From Prevotella scopos JCM 17725 (GTDB lineage Bacteria; Bacteroidota; Bacteroidia; Bacteroidales; Bacteroidaceae): DNA of 64,000 nucleotides. Location: assembly GCF_018127785.1 (NCBI RefSeq), contig NZ_CP072389.1, forward strand, positions 1,054,001-1,118,000, read 5' to 3'. The notes beneath the pieces are model-generated. The model was not told the origin of the DNA. It did no database searches and saw only the letters and a list, made by a program, of their open reading frames with translations. Shown here piece by piece: positions 56,561-64,000 of the stretch. The position numbers and the translations under genes are program-made. The first letter of the stretch is position 1, and each line of letters begins with the position of its first letter.

Positions 56561-56992
56561 ATGGATAAGCAAAAAGTAAATACAACATCTTCGATGAACA
56601 GAAAAGGATATAGCTCCTCCTCTCATTACCGCATTAACCCTGTGGCTGAAAAAAGTGAGCAAGTGTTGGCAATTAAGTTTGTACAATGGGACGTACTCCC
56701 TTTGGAGAGCCTTTGTAATAGCAAAGTATATCTCCTGCGTGTGAAACTCAATCGTGGCGAGTGTATGAGCCGTGAGGAAAAGAATTGGCTATGTGAGGCG
56801 GTGAACTCAAACACCTATTTCCGCACAGCCGTTCCCCTACAAGGCTATCGCTTTGACTTCTTTGATGTACTGAAGAAATATCTTGTCAATCAGTACGGAC
56901 AATGGATAGAGTATTACGCACCCGATAGAACAAGCCTAAGAGCCTACCTATATGGACGCATCAATCAAATAGTAGAAATTCCCAAGTATTAA
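56561..56992 (+). CDS. Conserved-looking ICE protein, unknown
   Basis: 143 residues, soluble, basic N-terminus (MNRKGYSSSSHYRINP), then VLAIKFVQWDVLPLESL and a core YLLRVKLNRGECMSREEKNW. It ends YAPDRTSLRAYLYGRINQIVEIPKY. It precedes the PcfK/PcfJ pair on the same strand with a 22-bp gap. Such proteins recur in CTnDOT-like elements, but the role is not known to me. Confidence 0.6.
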   Translation: MDKQKVNTTSSMNRKGYSSSSHYRINPVAEKSEQVLAIKFVQWDVLPLESLCNSKVYLLRVKLNRGECMSREEKNWLCEAVNSNTYFRTAVPLQGYRFDFFDVLKKYLVNQYGQWIEYYAPDRTSLRAYLYGRINQIVEIPKY

Positions 56993-57014
56993 CAACATCA
57001 AAACATATACGACA

Positions 57015-57434
57015 ATGAAAGGAACAGAACATTTCACACGAACAATAGCCGAGTATCTCAATCAGCGTGCTATGGCAGACCCCTTATTTGCCCCTAACTT
57101 GATGAAACCGAACAAGAATATCGAGGAGTGCATCACCTACATTCTTAATGAAGTGCAGAAAAGCGGTTGCAACGGCTTTGATGATGATGAAATCTTCTCT
57201 ATGGCTGTTCACTACTATGATGAAGACGATATTGAGGTGGGTAAGGCTATTTCTTGCCAAGTTGCCGTTAATCACATTGTAGAACTCACAGAGGAAGAAA
57301 AAGCCGAAGCAAGGCAGGAAGCCATTAAGCAATATCAGCGTGAGGAACTTGCCAAGTTACAGAGCCGTAACGCACGAGTGAAAAAGACCGAGAACATAGC
57401 ATCCCAAGTACAACCATCACTATTCGATTTTTAA
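57015..57434 (+). CDS. PcfK-like protein
   Basis: 139 residues with the PcfK pattern: FTRTIAEYLNQRAMADPLF near the N-terminus, CITYILNEVQKSGCNGFDDDEIFSMAVHYYDEDDIEV (in parts) in the middle, and a charged tail. PcfK occurs next to PcfJ in many conjugative elements of Firmicutes and Bacteroidetes. The role in transfer or maintenance is unresolved. The next gene begins 4 bp after its stop. Confidence 0.85.
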   Translation: MKGTEHFTRTIAEYLNQRAMADPLFAPNLMKPNKNIEECITYILNEVQKSGCNGFDDDEIFSMAVHYYDEDDIEVGKAISCQVAVNHIVELTEEEKAEARQEAIKQYQREELAKLQSRNARVKKTENIASQVQPSLFDF

Positions 57435-57438
57435 GCCT

Positions 57439-58713
57439 ATGAAACCGAGAAACAAATTTGAGAAGGCGGTTTTAGAACAAAGCAAGCATCTTCGCCCAAT
57501 AACCAAGACACAAGACAAGTGGGCATTCCGTGAGTGCATAGACCACTTTGCCTACCGCTTGCCCAAAGGTCGCACCACTTGTATGGATTGTGGGCATAGT
57601 TGGGTAATAAACAAACAGAGAGAAACTTGTACTTGCCCTCATTGCAGGGCAAAGTTGCAGGTCAAGGAAACATACGAGCGCAAGTTGCAGCAGAAGCAGT
57701 ATTTCACCCTACTTACCACTTGTGGAGAGTTTCAAGTATTACGTATGTTCCTACTTATTGTGGGTATGGAGAAAGGTTACAAAGCACAGACGTCTATAAT
57801 TGAGATTGGGCAATATTGGTGGAATATGCAGGGACGAAAAGCAGTGGTTGCCATACAGAGGGTATTGGGACACTATGTTGATACCTTTTCCTATTATAGT
57901 CCTATGGCGATACGCAACGATAATGAAGCCTACCAGCATATTGCCTACTCACCGATATATCCGAAGTTCAAGGTTACAGACATACTTCGTAGAAATGGTT
58001 TTAAGGATAATTTCTATGGCATCGTGCCTACTAAGTTTATTCCTGCATTACTTACAGACAGCCGTGTGGAAACATTGCTAAAGGCAGGTAGCACAGACCA
58101 TTTACGTTACTTTCTTGGTAACAGGAGGACTTTTGAGGAACTATGGCAGTCCTACAAAATTGCAGTCCGTAACGGCTATGAGATAGCAGACATTTCTCTT
58201 TGGAATGATTATGTAGATACACTTAGAAGATTAGGAAAGGATATTCATAATCCAAAATATTTATGCCCCACAGACCTTAAAGGCGAACACGACCGCAGAC
58301 ACGAGGAACTTCTCAGATTGCGTGAAAGGGAGGAGATAGAACAGAAGCAGCAGAAGGCAATGGAAGACGAAAAGCGTTTCAAGGAACTCAAATCCAAGTT
58401 TTTTGGTATCTGTTTTACAGATGGCACTATTCAAGTCCACGTATTAGAGAGCGTGCAGGAACATTTAGAAGAAGGTGTATCAATGCACCATTGCGTATTT
58501 TCTAATGCATACTACCTTAAGGAAGACTCCCTTATCCTTTCGGCTACCATTGAAGGCAAGAGAATAGAAACCATTGAAATGTCTTTACGAACTTTGGAAG
58601 TGGTACAAAGTCGTGGAGTGTGCAACAAGAATACAGAATACCACGAGCAGATAGTAAACCTTGTCAATGCCAATCGAGGTCTTATAAGCCGAAGAATGAA
58701 AGCAACGGCATAA
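57439..58713 (+). CDS. PcfJ-like protein
   Basis: 424 residues. N-terminal zinc-finger-like Cys pairs (CMDCGHSW and CTCPHCRAKL, about 45-75) are followed by a long region with QYFTLLTTCGEFQVLRMFL and the C-terminal PcfJ domain (KFFGICFTDGTIQVHVLESV, EGVSMHHCVFSNAYYLKEDSL, IETIEMSLRTLEVVQSRG). Co-occurs with PcfK. Function unproven, and the treble-clef-like cysteines suggest nucleic-acid contact. Confidence 0.87.
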   Translation: MKPRNKFEKAVLEQSKHLRPITKTQDKWAFRECIDHFAYRLPKGRTTCMDCGHSWVINKQRETCTCPHCRAKLQVKETYERKLQQKQYFTLLTTCGEFQVLRMFLLIVGMEKGYKAQTSIIEIGQYWWNMQGRKAVVAIQRVLGHYVDTFSYYSPMAIRNDNEAYQHIAYSPIYPKFKVTDILRRNGFKDNFYGIVPTKFIPALLTDSRVETLLKAGSTDHLRYFLGNRRTFEELWQSYKIAVRNGYEIADISLWNDYVDTLRRLGKDIHNPKYLCPTDLKGEHDRRHEELLRLREREEIEQKQQKAMEDEKRFKELKSKFFGICFTDGTIQVHVLESVQEHLEEGVSMHHCVFSNAYYLKEDSLILSATIEGKRIETIEMSLRTLEVVQSRGVCNKNTEYHEQIVNLVNANRGLISRRMKATA

Positions 58714-58740
58714 AGTATGAACCATTAAATTATCAGAGAT

Positions 58741-58995
58741 ATGAAAACAGAGATTGAGAACATCATCTACAACTATGCGAATGAGATACCGCATATTCTC
58801 ATTAGGGTTATCAACGCAATAACTCTATCCGACAACAAAGAGGAGTTAAGGTCGGCTATCAACAAAATAGCCGAAGAAACTGAACTTGATAAGTTCTTTG
58901 CATACGGTTATGGTGCGCATCATTTTTGGCTTAAACACCGCAAATTATCCAATGGAGAGCCAAAGGAATACAGATTATTAAAAGTTGAATTTTAA
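58741..58995 (+). CDS. Small ICE protein, unknown
   Basis: 84 residues, mostly helical by composition (EIENIIYNYANEIPHIL, NKEELRSAINKIAEETEL) with a C-terminal GYGAHHFWLKHRKLS. It lies 27 bp downstream of PcfJ and nearly touches the next gene. No family recognised. Confidence 0.55.
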   Translation: MKTEIENIIYNYANEIPHILIRVINAITLSDNKEELRSAINKIAEETELDKFFAYGYGAHHFWLKHRKLSNGEPKEYRLLKVEF

Positions 58996-58999
58996 GATT

Positions 59000-59215
59000 A
59001 TGAAGAAGAAAGCTTACAGAGTTCGGACGCAATACATCTTCGAGGGAGTGTTTGATGTGGTTGCGGAGAACAAAGAAGAAGCACGGCAGAAAGTCCTGCA
59101 AAATTGTGGGTTGGTTATGGGTGGAAGCATTCACAGCATCTTGCCCGATGGGGAGGTGAATTGGGCGTTTGACATTCATCCGGATAAAAAGATAGATAGA
59201 ATAACAAAGGTATAG
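59000..59215 (+). CDS. Small ICE protein, unknown
   Basis: 71 residues from ATG 59000, chosen over the overlapping longer frame because it starts just after the previous stop. Pattern YIFEGVFDVVAENKEEARQK and ILPDGEVNWAFDIHPDKK, a ferredoxin-like beta-alpha-beta feel. Family unknown. Followed by a terminator. Confidence 0.55.
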   Translation: MKKKAYRVRTQYIFEGVFDVVAENKEEARQKVLQNCGLVMGGSIHSILPDGEVNWAFDIHPDKKIDRITKV

Positions 59216-59239
59216 GAATGGCATCCAAAATATACCAAG

Positions 59240-59276
59240 AGCCACGCAAACCGAAAATTTGCGTGGCTTCTTTTCT
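59240..59276 (+). terminator. Terminator at end of the rightward ICE operon
   Basis: AGCCACGCAAA and TTTGCGTGGCT form an 11-bp stem followed by TCTTTTCTTTG. Confidence 0.88.
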
Positions 59277-59348
59277 TTGTCTTTGAACAAGCAGGCGACC
59301 AAAGCAAAGAAGCAAAAGAAAGTCGCAAGAATTGCATTATAGGTTTAA

Positions 59349-60248
59349 TTACAGAGTAAACGTTTGACAATTTGAAGCATCAAGTTTTAACTTCGAGATA
59401 AAGTCTTTTACTCTCGAAATTTCTTTGTCACGCTCTTGTGGATTATTATAATAAATGGAAAAGAACCACTGAACATCTGGTGTGACATGTTTAGCTATCT
59501 CTACAAAATAATCTAAATCAATATCAGATAAAGAGTGTCCGTAAATGACGATTTTATCTATATTGGTTAAACTGCTCCAGTACTTAGCATTGTCGCTAAT
59601 TATTTCAGAAATATTTTTCTGCTGCTCATTTACAACTTCAGCAATATTATCGTATGCCTCATATTCATAAATCATTGGATCTTCTGAAAGGAAATCATTT
59701 CCATTAAGGTTGTTTATATGCCCAACAACTAATCCTTGATTACAGTTTCGCCTTCCATGTATATAATTGATTTGTGCCTTTGGAATTCTGTAAAGGGTCT
59801 CCAATGTTTCGGTATAGTTGAAAGATAGAAACATGCCATTTCTGTCAAAATGTGGCAAGACTACAGGCTGAGCATCTATATCTATTTGATTAACCCACTC
59901 TTCAAATATACCATGGAAAGCCTCGAACATCATTTCTAGGTGATATTTGGGGGCGTCCTCCATTTGAGCTTGAAACCGCATTTCATGGTCTTCCTCCAAT
60001 TCAATATCTTCTGTCGATTCATCGAATGCGTTCTGAAAATCAATATTTCCTAAAGCATATTCAAGGTCACACCATAGTTCTAGTTCTCCATTTTTTTTAT
60101 TCTTCGTGGGATAACACGTTTCTAACTGCCCTAACCAATACCCATCTGAGCCAGAATGTTCCCATGCATATTCTCTAAAATCACTATACAAAGAAGCTAT
60201 GCCATGATGAATGTCAAAGCCATTGCCAATTATATGAAGTGTAGCCAT
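59349..60248 (-). CDS. AbiH-like phage abortive infection protein
   Basis: About 299 residues from Met 60248 (the longer start at 60260 adds four residues). The hallmark IIGNGFDIHHGIASLYSDF at the N-terminus matches AbiH proteins. Downstream are FLSFNYTETLETLYRIP, INYIHGRRN and IVIYGHSLSDIDLDYF, as in the family's Rossmann-like fold. AbiH blocks phage growth by killing or stalling the infected cell. It is a single-gene unit on the minus strand between the mobilization and tra regions, typical of ICE cargo. A minus-strand TAACTTTGT lies at 60275-60283. Confidence 0.85.
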   Translation of the reverse strand: MATLHIIGNGFDIHHGIASLYSDFREYAWEHSGSDGYWLGQLETCYPTKNKKNGELELWCDLEYALGNIDFQNAFDESTEDIELEEDHEMRFQAQMEDAPKYHLEMMFEAFHGIFEEWVNQIDIDAQPVVLPHFDRNGMFLSFNYTETLETLYRIPKAQINYIHGRRNCNQGLVVGHINNLNGNDFLSEDPMIYEYEAYDNIAEVVNEQQKNISEIISDNAKYWSSLTNIDKIVIYGHSLSDIDLDYFVEIAKHVTPDVQWFFSIYYNNPQERDKEISRVKDFISKLKLDASNCQTFTL

Positions 60249-60274
60249 CGCATTTCTCATTAATTAAAATTTCT

Positions 60275-60283
60275 ACAAAGTTA
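60275..60283 (-). promoter_or_regulatory. -7 element for the AbiH-like gene
   Basis: Minus-strand TAACTTTGT, 27 bp upstream of the ATG at 60248. No TTTG at the ideal spacing. Confidence 0.45.
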
Positions 60284-60366
60284 CTTATTAATAGTGACAA
60301 ATACGAAAAACGGGAATAAAACTCACTCGCAAGTTGATTAAACAAACAGGAAGATTGATTGGAAAA

Positions 60367-60873
60367 TCAAGGAATAAAGAATAGGGTAAACTCCACCTGT
60401 CTGCGCTTGACCAATCCTTTCAAAACTTGTCCCTTGTATTTGCAGAACGAAACATACTCACGATAGATATTTCTGTCTCCTGCCTCAATCTTTTGTAATA
60501 ATCGGCTCTTGGGATGCTTACCATAACCAAGCAATCTCCCCACACCCACGTTATAGGCAAGTAGGCTGAGCAGCAGGGCATCCTTACCATAGCCTTTAAA
60601 GTGTTCAAAGCATTTCCATAAGTCGGCACGGAGCAATGAGTCTGCTTGCCGTTCCGTCATATCTGCCGTGTAGTGCTCTCCCCGTTGCAGCTGATGCCCA
60701 TATCCAACATACGGATAATTCTTCCAGCTGTGCATACCCTCAAAGTACTTTACAACAACTACTGCACGCTCAAAAGGTGGCAAGTCTGCCAGCCGCACCC
60801 TGCGCTGAGCAAGGGTCGGCTGACAGAACAGGCAGAATATACAAAGTAAAATGAAAGAATTTATCGTTCGCAT
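60367..60873 (-). CDS. Phage-type (GH24-like) lysozyme of the conjugation operon
   Basis: 168 residues with a signal peptide. KYFEGMHSWKNYPYVGYGHQL carries the Glu of the lysozyme triad (about residue 45) and ADMTERQADSLL follows. It also has LLSLLAYNVGVGRLLGYG. Similar enzymes in CTnDOT-like tra operons open the peptidoglycan for the transfer apparatus. It is 11 bp downstream of the TraQ gene. Confidence 0.85.
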   Translation of the reverse strand: MRTINSFILLCIFCLFCQPTLAQRRVRLADLPPFERAVVVVKYFEGMHSWKNYPYVGYGHQLQRGEHYTADMTERQADSLLRADLWKCFEHFKGYGKDALLLSLLAYNVGVGRLLGYGKHPKSRLLQKIEAGDRNIYREYVSFCKYKGQVLKGLVKRRQVEFTLFFIP

Positions 60874-60884
60874 CCATTATGTTA

Positions 60885-61343
60885 TTAGTGGCGAGAAGAT
60901 GCAGGCTTATCTTTGCCCTCTTCTCGCTCGTTGTTAAAACTAAAGTTTAGCTGCTGAACCCTGCCGAAGTTATCCTCCACATATACATCAATTGTCTGGC
61001 GATCAGATGACAGAGAAGTGTAGTATAAGCGGAACACATCTTTCGTCAGCGGATAGCGGTCGTTCGGCTTGAATACCGTACCATTATCATTTCTTAGCAA
61101 GCCCTTACCATCAGACTGGAAATAACGTATCGTATAGCGAGTGTCAGCAAACTCACCGCCCCGCTTCAGCGTGCAGCGTATCTCAGCCGTCTGCCCCCTT
61201 ATGATGTCCTTCTGAACCGGCATTGTCTCCAGCGTAAACGGATAAGACTGTTGAACATCCAAATCCCTATCACAAGCAGATAGGCAAAACACGGCAAGGG
61301 TCAGTACACCCATTACCCAAATCGTATTCAATATCTTCTTCAT
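60885..61343 (-). CDS. traQ: Conjugative transposon protein TraQ (DUF3872)
   Basis: 152-residue lipoprotein with lipobox LSAC near residue 24, followed by the DUF3872 pattern YPFTLETMPVQKDIIRGQTAEI, RYTIRYFQSDGKG and LYYTSLSSDRQTIDVYVEDNFG. Part of the mating apparatus, outer-membrane or periplasmic face. It lies 12 bp after traO. TraP, which normally lies between traO and traQ, is not present. Confidence 0.87.
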   Translation of the reverse strand: MKKILNTIWVMGVLTLAVFCLSACDRDLDVQQSYPFTLETMPVQKDIIRGQTAEIRCTLKRGGEFADTRYTIRYFQSDGKGLLRNDNGTVFKPNDRYPLTKDVFRLYYTSLSSDRQTIDVYVEDNFGRVQQLNFSFNNEREEGKDKPASSRH

Positions 61344-61355
61344 CTTTTCTTCTAC

Positions 61356-61940
61356 TTAAAAGTTAAACCTTAGCCCTGCAGAAACAGCCGGACGGAAACG
61401 ATGCACGTCCGTTCCAAAGAGGAAACGTCCCTGTGCCTTTACAAGAAAGAGAACCCTGTCTGTTAAAAACACTTCCACCGAGCCATGCACAGCACCGCCA
61501 TAGACAAAGTGGGAACGGTCGAGCAGTGTCGCCCCATCGGGCAGCAACTTCTTGTCCTCGTTCAGTTGCTCATAGCCACCCAAGGCGGATATACCACCAT
61601 AGAGAAATATGTTCTTGCCTCTGTCGGAGAGAACAGGGTGCATATAGCCCAAGTGCAAGAGTGCATCTTTGAGTTTTACGTCATAACTTCTGTACGGCAT
61701 ATTCTGCTGTTCATACTCAACTCCCACAAAGGTATAGTTCTCACGCCCCAGATAGCGGGTGAGTGATACTCCTATACCGAAATTGTCAGCTGCAAGAAAT
61801 TTTTCTCCTTTGATAAGTGGAACACTCCCTACGACCTCTATTCCCCTTTGCTTGGGTATCAGTCGTTGTGCCTGCGATGGCAGACTGAAAGTCATGGCCA
61901 CCGCAACGCATACTGTCAGAATGATATTGTTCTTCTTCAT
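61356..61940 (-). CDS. traO: Conjugative transposon protein TraO
   Basis: About 194 residues with a signal peptide (MKKNNIILTVCVAVAMTF). The ATG at 61940 overlaps the traN stop as TAATG, the reason for preferring it over the ATG two codons upstream. The pattern GIEVVGSVPLIKGEKF, LTRYLGRENYTFVGVEYE and VSAGLRFNF suits an outer-membrane barrel protein of the TraO family. Confidence 0.88.
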   Translation of the reverse strand: MKKNNIILTVCVAVAMTFSLPSQAQRLIPKQRGIEVVGSVPLIKGEKFLAADNFGIGVSLTRYLGRENYTFVGVEYEQQNMPYRSYDVKLKDALLHLGYMHPVLSDRGKNIFLYGGISALGGYEQLNEDKKLLPDGATLLDRSHFVYGGAVHGSVEVFLTDRVLFLVKAQGRFLFGTDVHRFRPAVSAGLRFNF

Positions 61941-62890
61941 TACCATTTCAGTTTGAGGTTATCAATCTTCTTTGCCAGCTGCAGGTCTTCTGCTGTCACA
62001 TAAAAAGTCAGCGTACGACCGCCATTTCTCTCATAGAGCGTCACTTCAAGCTGCTTGTCTTCTGCAAGAGAAAACTGTTCGAGCGCAAACACAGTGTGTT
62101 CACTACCCATGCCACGCACCTGCATCACCTGATGGTAGGCACGAAGTGGCTGAATCACCTGTTCTTGTATAGCGGTACGCTTTGCCATCTTCTTATCCAC
62201 CACCTTAAAGGTGATAAAATCTACTGAGTACGGCATATTCGTGCCGTTTTCCATACGGGTGTGGAAATACAGCAAGCCGTTATGGGCATATAAGCCACGA
62301 AGCAGGAACTTCATACCGAACTGCTGTGCACCAATGTGCTTAATGCTGCGTCTGTCATTCTGGTAGATGGTCTGCATCATCAACTTTACTAATACGGGCG
62401 ACTCGTTGCCGAGTTCCTTAAAGTAAATATCAGAGCGATTGCTTGGCAGCCTGCCTTCTGTCGTAGAAAGAAAGTCCTTCATCTCTATGCTGAGCTTCTC
62501 CGGCTCATCGGCATACTTTACATTGAAAGCATAGAAAGAGCCGTCCTCACAGATGACACTCATATTGGTTTCCGTCTCAAAGTCCTTCACCGAAGCCTTT
62601 ACACGCAGTACGTTCTCTGCATCCTCCGCCTTTCCTGCGATGATATTCTGCGAACCTAAGTCTACATAGCGGATAGCAGAAGGGAAGATAAGATGCACAG
62701 TCTTGTCAAAGGTAACGTCAAGACCATACGGCAGTACGACACGCCCTGTTGGAATGGCACGGCTCATACCTTGAAAGAGCTCTCCCGAAGTAAGCGGACG
62801 GCTCGGTGTCAGACCATCATTGTCTTCCTGTGCTGTGGCTGTTGCTCCCACCATGGCAAGCATAGCCATTGATAAAATAATTTTCTTCAT
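61940..62890 (-). CDS. traN: Conjugative transposon protein TraN (DUF4138)
   Basis: 316 residues with a signal peptide (MKKIILSMAMLAMVGATATA). TraN features: VTFDKTVHLIFPSAIRYVDL, IIAGKAEDAENVLRVKA and VICEDGSFYAFNVKYADEP. TraN is a VirB9-like component of the transfer channel. It is coupled to traO and 49 bp downstream of traM. Confidence 0.9.
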   Translation of the reverse strand: MKKIILSMAMLAMVGATATAQEDNDGLTPSRPLTSGELFQGMSRAIPTGRVVLPYGLDVTFDKTVHLIFPSAIRYVDLGSQNIIAGKAEDAENVLRVKASVKDFETETNMSVICEDGSFYAFNVKYADEPEKLSIEMKDFLSTTEGRLPSNRSDIYFKELGNESPVLVKLMMQTIYQNDRRSIKHIGAQQFGMKFLLRGLYAHNGLLYFHTRMENGTNMPYSVDFITFKVVDKKMAKRTAIQEQVIQPLRAYHQVMQVRGMGSEHTVFALEQFSLAEDKQLEVTLYERNGGRTLTFYVTAEDLQLAKKIDNLKLKW

Positions 62891-62939
62891 TGTTCCTTTT
62901 TTATTTGATGTTATTTTTTACTTATCATTTTTGATTGTT

Positions 62940-64000
62940 TTATTTGGACTGAACCAAGAAAAGGCGGTAGCCACCCTTAAGCGTTACCTTGACGGTGCGC
63001 AGTTTCTTCTGAAGCAGCTGACTTGCACCCTGCATCACCCCACGGGCAGCCTCTGAGATTATTTGGTCTTTGGCAGAGGAAGCGAAGGTAAAGGATGTTC
63101 CCATTGAACCACCTATGTTCGCCCCAACTTCCTTAAGCGCATTGATATCCTCCGAACCGGGTATATATACGCCCTCTTGTCCGTCCGTGTCGTACGCCGA
63201 GAGTTTGACGGCTATGATATGTCCGTCCACCTCTATGCTTTTGATAAGCAGGTGCATACGATTGCCTTCTATCTTGGCGACTGCTATGAGTCGGCTTTGA
63301 CGTGGGATGTGCAAGCCCTGCACTTTGGCACTTTCAAGCAGACGGAGTACGACATTGTCCCCCTCCTTGAGCGTGCTCGTTCTGTCCACTACGACTTTCA
63401 GCGTATTGCGCATTAAAGATGGAGAACTACTGGTAAGCGAATGGAAACCCAAGTTGCGAGCCTTTTTGCCGTATTCCTCCATAAAGTACACATCGCTCAT
63501 AGGTTGGTCAAGTGAAGATACTAACTGCCTACGCTCTGGCAGCACCTCCATTACAGGATTTTCCTTCTGCATGGTCTTGCCCTTAGTGGCTTCAGAGCCA
63601 CCTACAGTGTCTTCCGACTTCTCCTTTCCTGCCGTCAGACCATTATTGAGGGTAGGTGGAGTTGATGCTTTAGGAAGATACTTCGCTGCCATCTGATAGC
63701 TCTTTTCCATCAAGGCAAGCTGCCGTTTCTCTTCATTGTCCTCCTTAGTATCCTTTTGAGATAGTTCTTTCTTTAGATTATCAATCTCCGAGCGCAAGGC
63801 TTCACGCTCCTGCTCGTGTGGATCGGGAGCGTAAAAGGAGTTCAAGAGCCGATTATTCTCTTCATAGCGATGCATGGAGTTTTCTATCTTTGCCGTAGAA
63901 GCAGTCGTCTCTGCACGCTGTTCCTCTGATGGAGCAGTGTTCTGGGTGAAATAGTCCGATAGTCTGCCCATCTCCTCGCGGGTCTGTTCCTCCTCGTGTG
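62940..64000 (-). CDS. traM: Conjugative transposon protein TraM (5' partial)
   Basis: VirB10-like periplasmic channel protein. The frame remains open to base 64000 (EEEQTREEMGRLSDY across the Met at 63971), so the N-terminus with its membrane helix lies outside the window. It has a coiled-coil region with NSFYAPDPHEQE near 63830, a proline- and lysine-rich linker, and the conserved C-terminal domain (VVVDRTSTLKEGDNVVLRLLE, LIAVAKIEGNRMHLLIKSIE, GVYIPGSEDINAL). Part of the leftward tra operon. Confidence 0.9.
   Translation of the reverse strand, partial: HEEEQTREEMGRLSDYFTQNTAPSEEQRAETTASTAKIENSMHRYEENNRLLNSFYAPDPHEQEREALRSEIDNLKKELSQKDTKEDNEEKRQLALMEKSYQMAAKYLPKASTPPTLNNGLTAGKEKSEDTVGGSEATKGKTMQKENPVMEVLPERRQLVSSLDQPMSDVYFMEEYGKKARNLGFHSLTSSSPSLMRNTLKVVVDRTSTLKEGDNVVLRLLESAKVQGLHIPRQSRLIAVAKIEGNRMHLLIKSIEVDGHIIAVKLSAYDTDGQEGVYIPGSEDINALKEVGANIGGSMGTSFTFASSAKDQIISEAARGVMQGASQLLQKKLRTVKVTLKGGYRLFLVQSK

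Overview
The window looks like a chromosomal segment of an oral or gut Prevotella (Bacteroidales). Pointers are the Bacteroidales-type promoters (a -7 element of the form TAnnTTTGC, several with TTTG exactly 20 bp upstream), Prevotella-like surface glycan and glycosidase genes, and a CTnDOT-type integrative conjugative element (ICE) entering at the right end. Species cannot be assigned from this sequence alone.

Layout. 1-9.8 kb is a surface polysaccharide locus: a multi-SLBB export protein (5' end outside the window), then, on the minus strand, Wzz, Wzx, Wzy-like polymerase, a GT2 and a GT11 fucosyltransferase-like enzyme, plus a separate GT2 and a WecA-type initiating transferase. 10-16 kb holds a GH20 hexosaminidase, a decayed DUF1016 nuclease and a Ser-type sulfatase. 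17-20 kb is a likely metal (copper) operon: small His/Cys protein, TonB receptor, HMA protein. 20-30 kb carries a MORN-GH25 lysozyme, an AraC regulator divergent from an aldo/keto reductase, a tRNA-Met, a membrane-anchored HAD phosphatase, a LacI regulator, an NhaC antiporter, an unknown protein and a rubrerythrin. 30-46.5 kb is a host-glycan cluster: FucP-like MFS transporter, GH2 beta-galactosidase, GH95 fucosidase, PAP2 phosphatase, M60 mucinase-like peptidase and a GHL10 hydrolase. 47-50 kb is a small accessory patch with a complete IS3-family element, two tandem paralogous small genes each preceded by a matching mini-ORF, and an IS30-type remnant. 50-53.6 kb is recR, a membrane protein, a GT2, a GNAT and two tandem tRNA-Asp genes. 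From about 53.7 kb to the end is the left part of the ICE: integrase with an array of putative arm-type sites, DUF1896, PcfK/PcfJ, an AbiH phage-defence cargo gene, and the leftward end of the tra operon (lysozyme, traQ, traO, traN, traM).

Working together: the fucosidase, galactosidase, hexosaminidase, sulfatase and M60 peptidase fit stripping of mucin-type glycans, with the MFS protein importing released sugar. The GT/Wzx/Wzy/Wzz genes build a surface polysaccharide.

The most unusual material is non-coding: a dispersed ~280-bp element with terminal inverted repeats that contains four exact-length 22-bp units, each with a GCAC-N5-GTGC-type dyad (two full copies and one truncated copy); a second dispersed ~105-bp repeat of which one copy was cleanly split by the IS3 element; two AraC-type direct half-sites spaced 21 bp in front of the aldo/keto reductase; and a 22-bp-phased TGGCTACA array in front of the ICE integrase.
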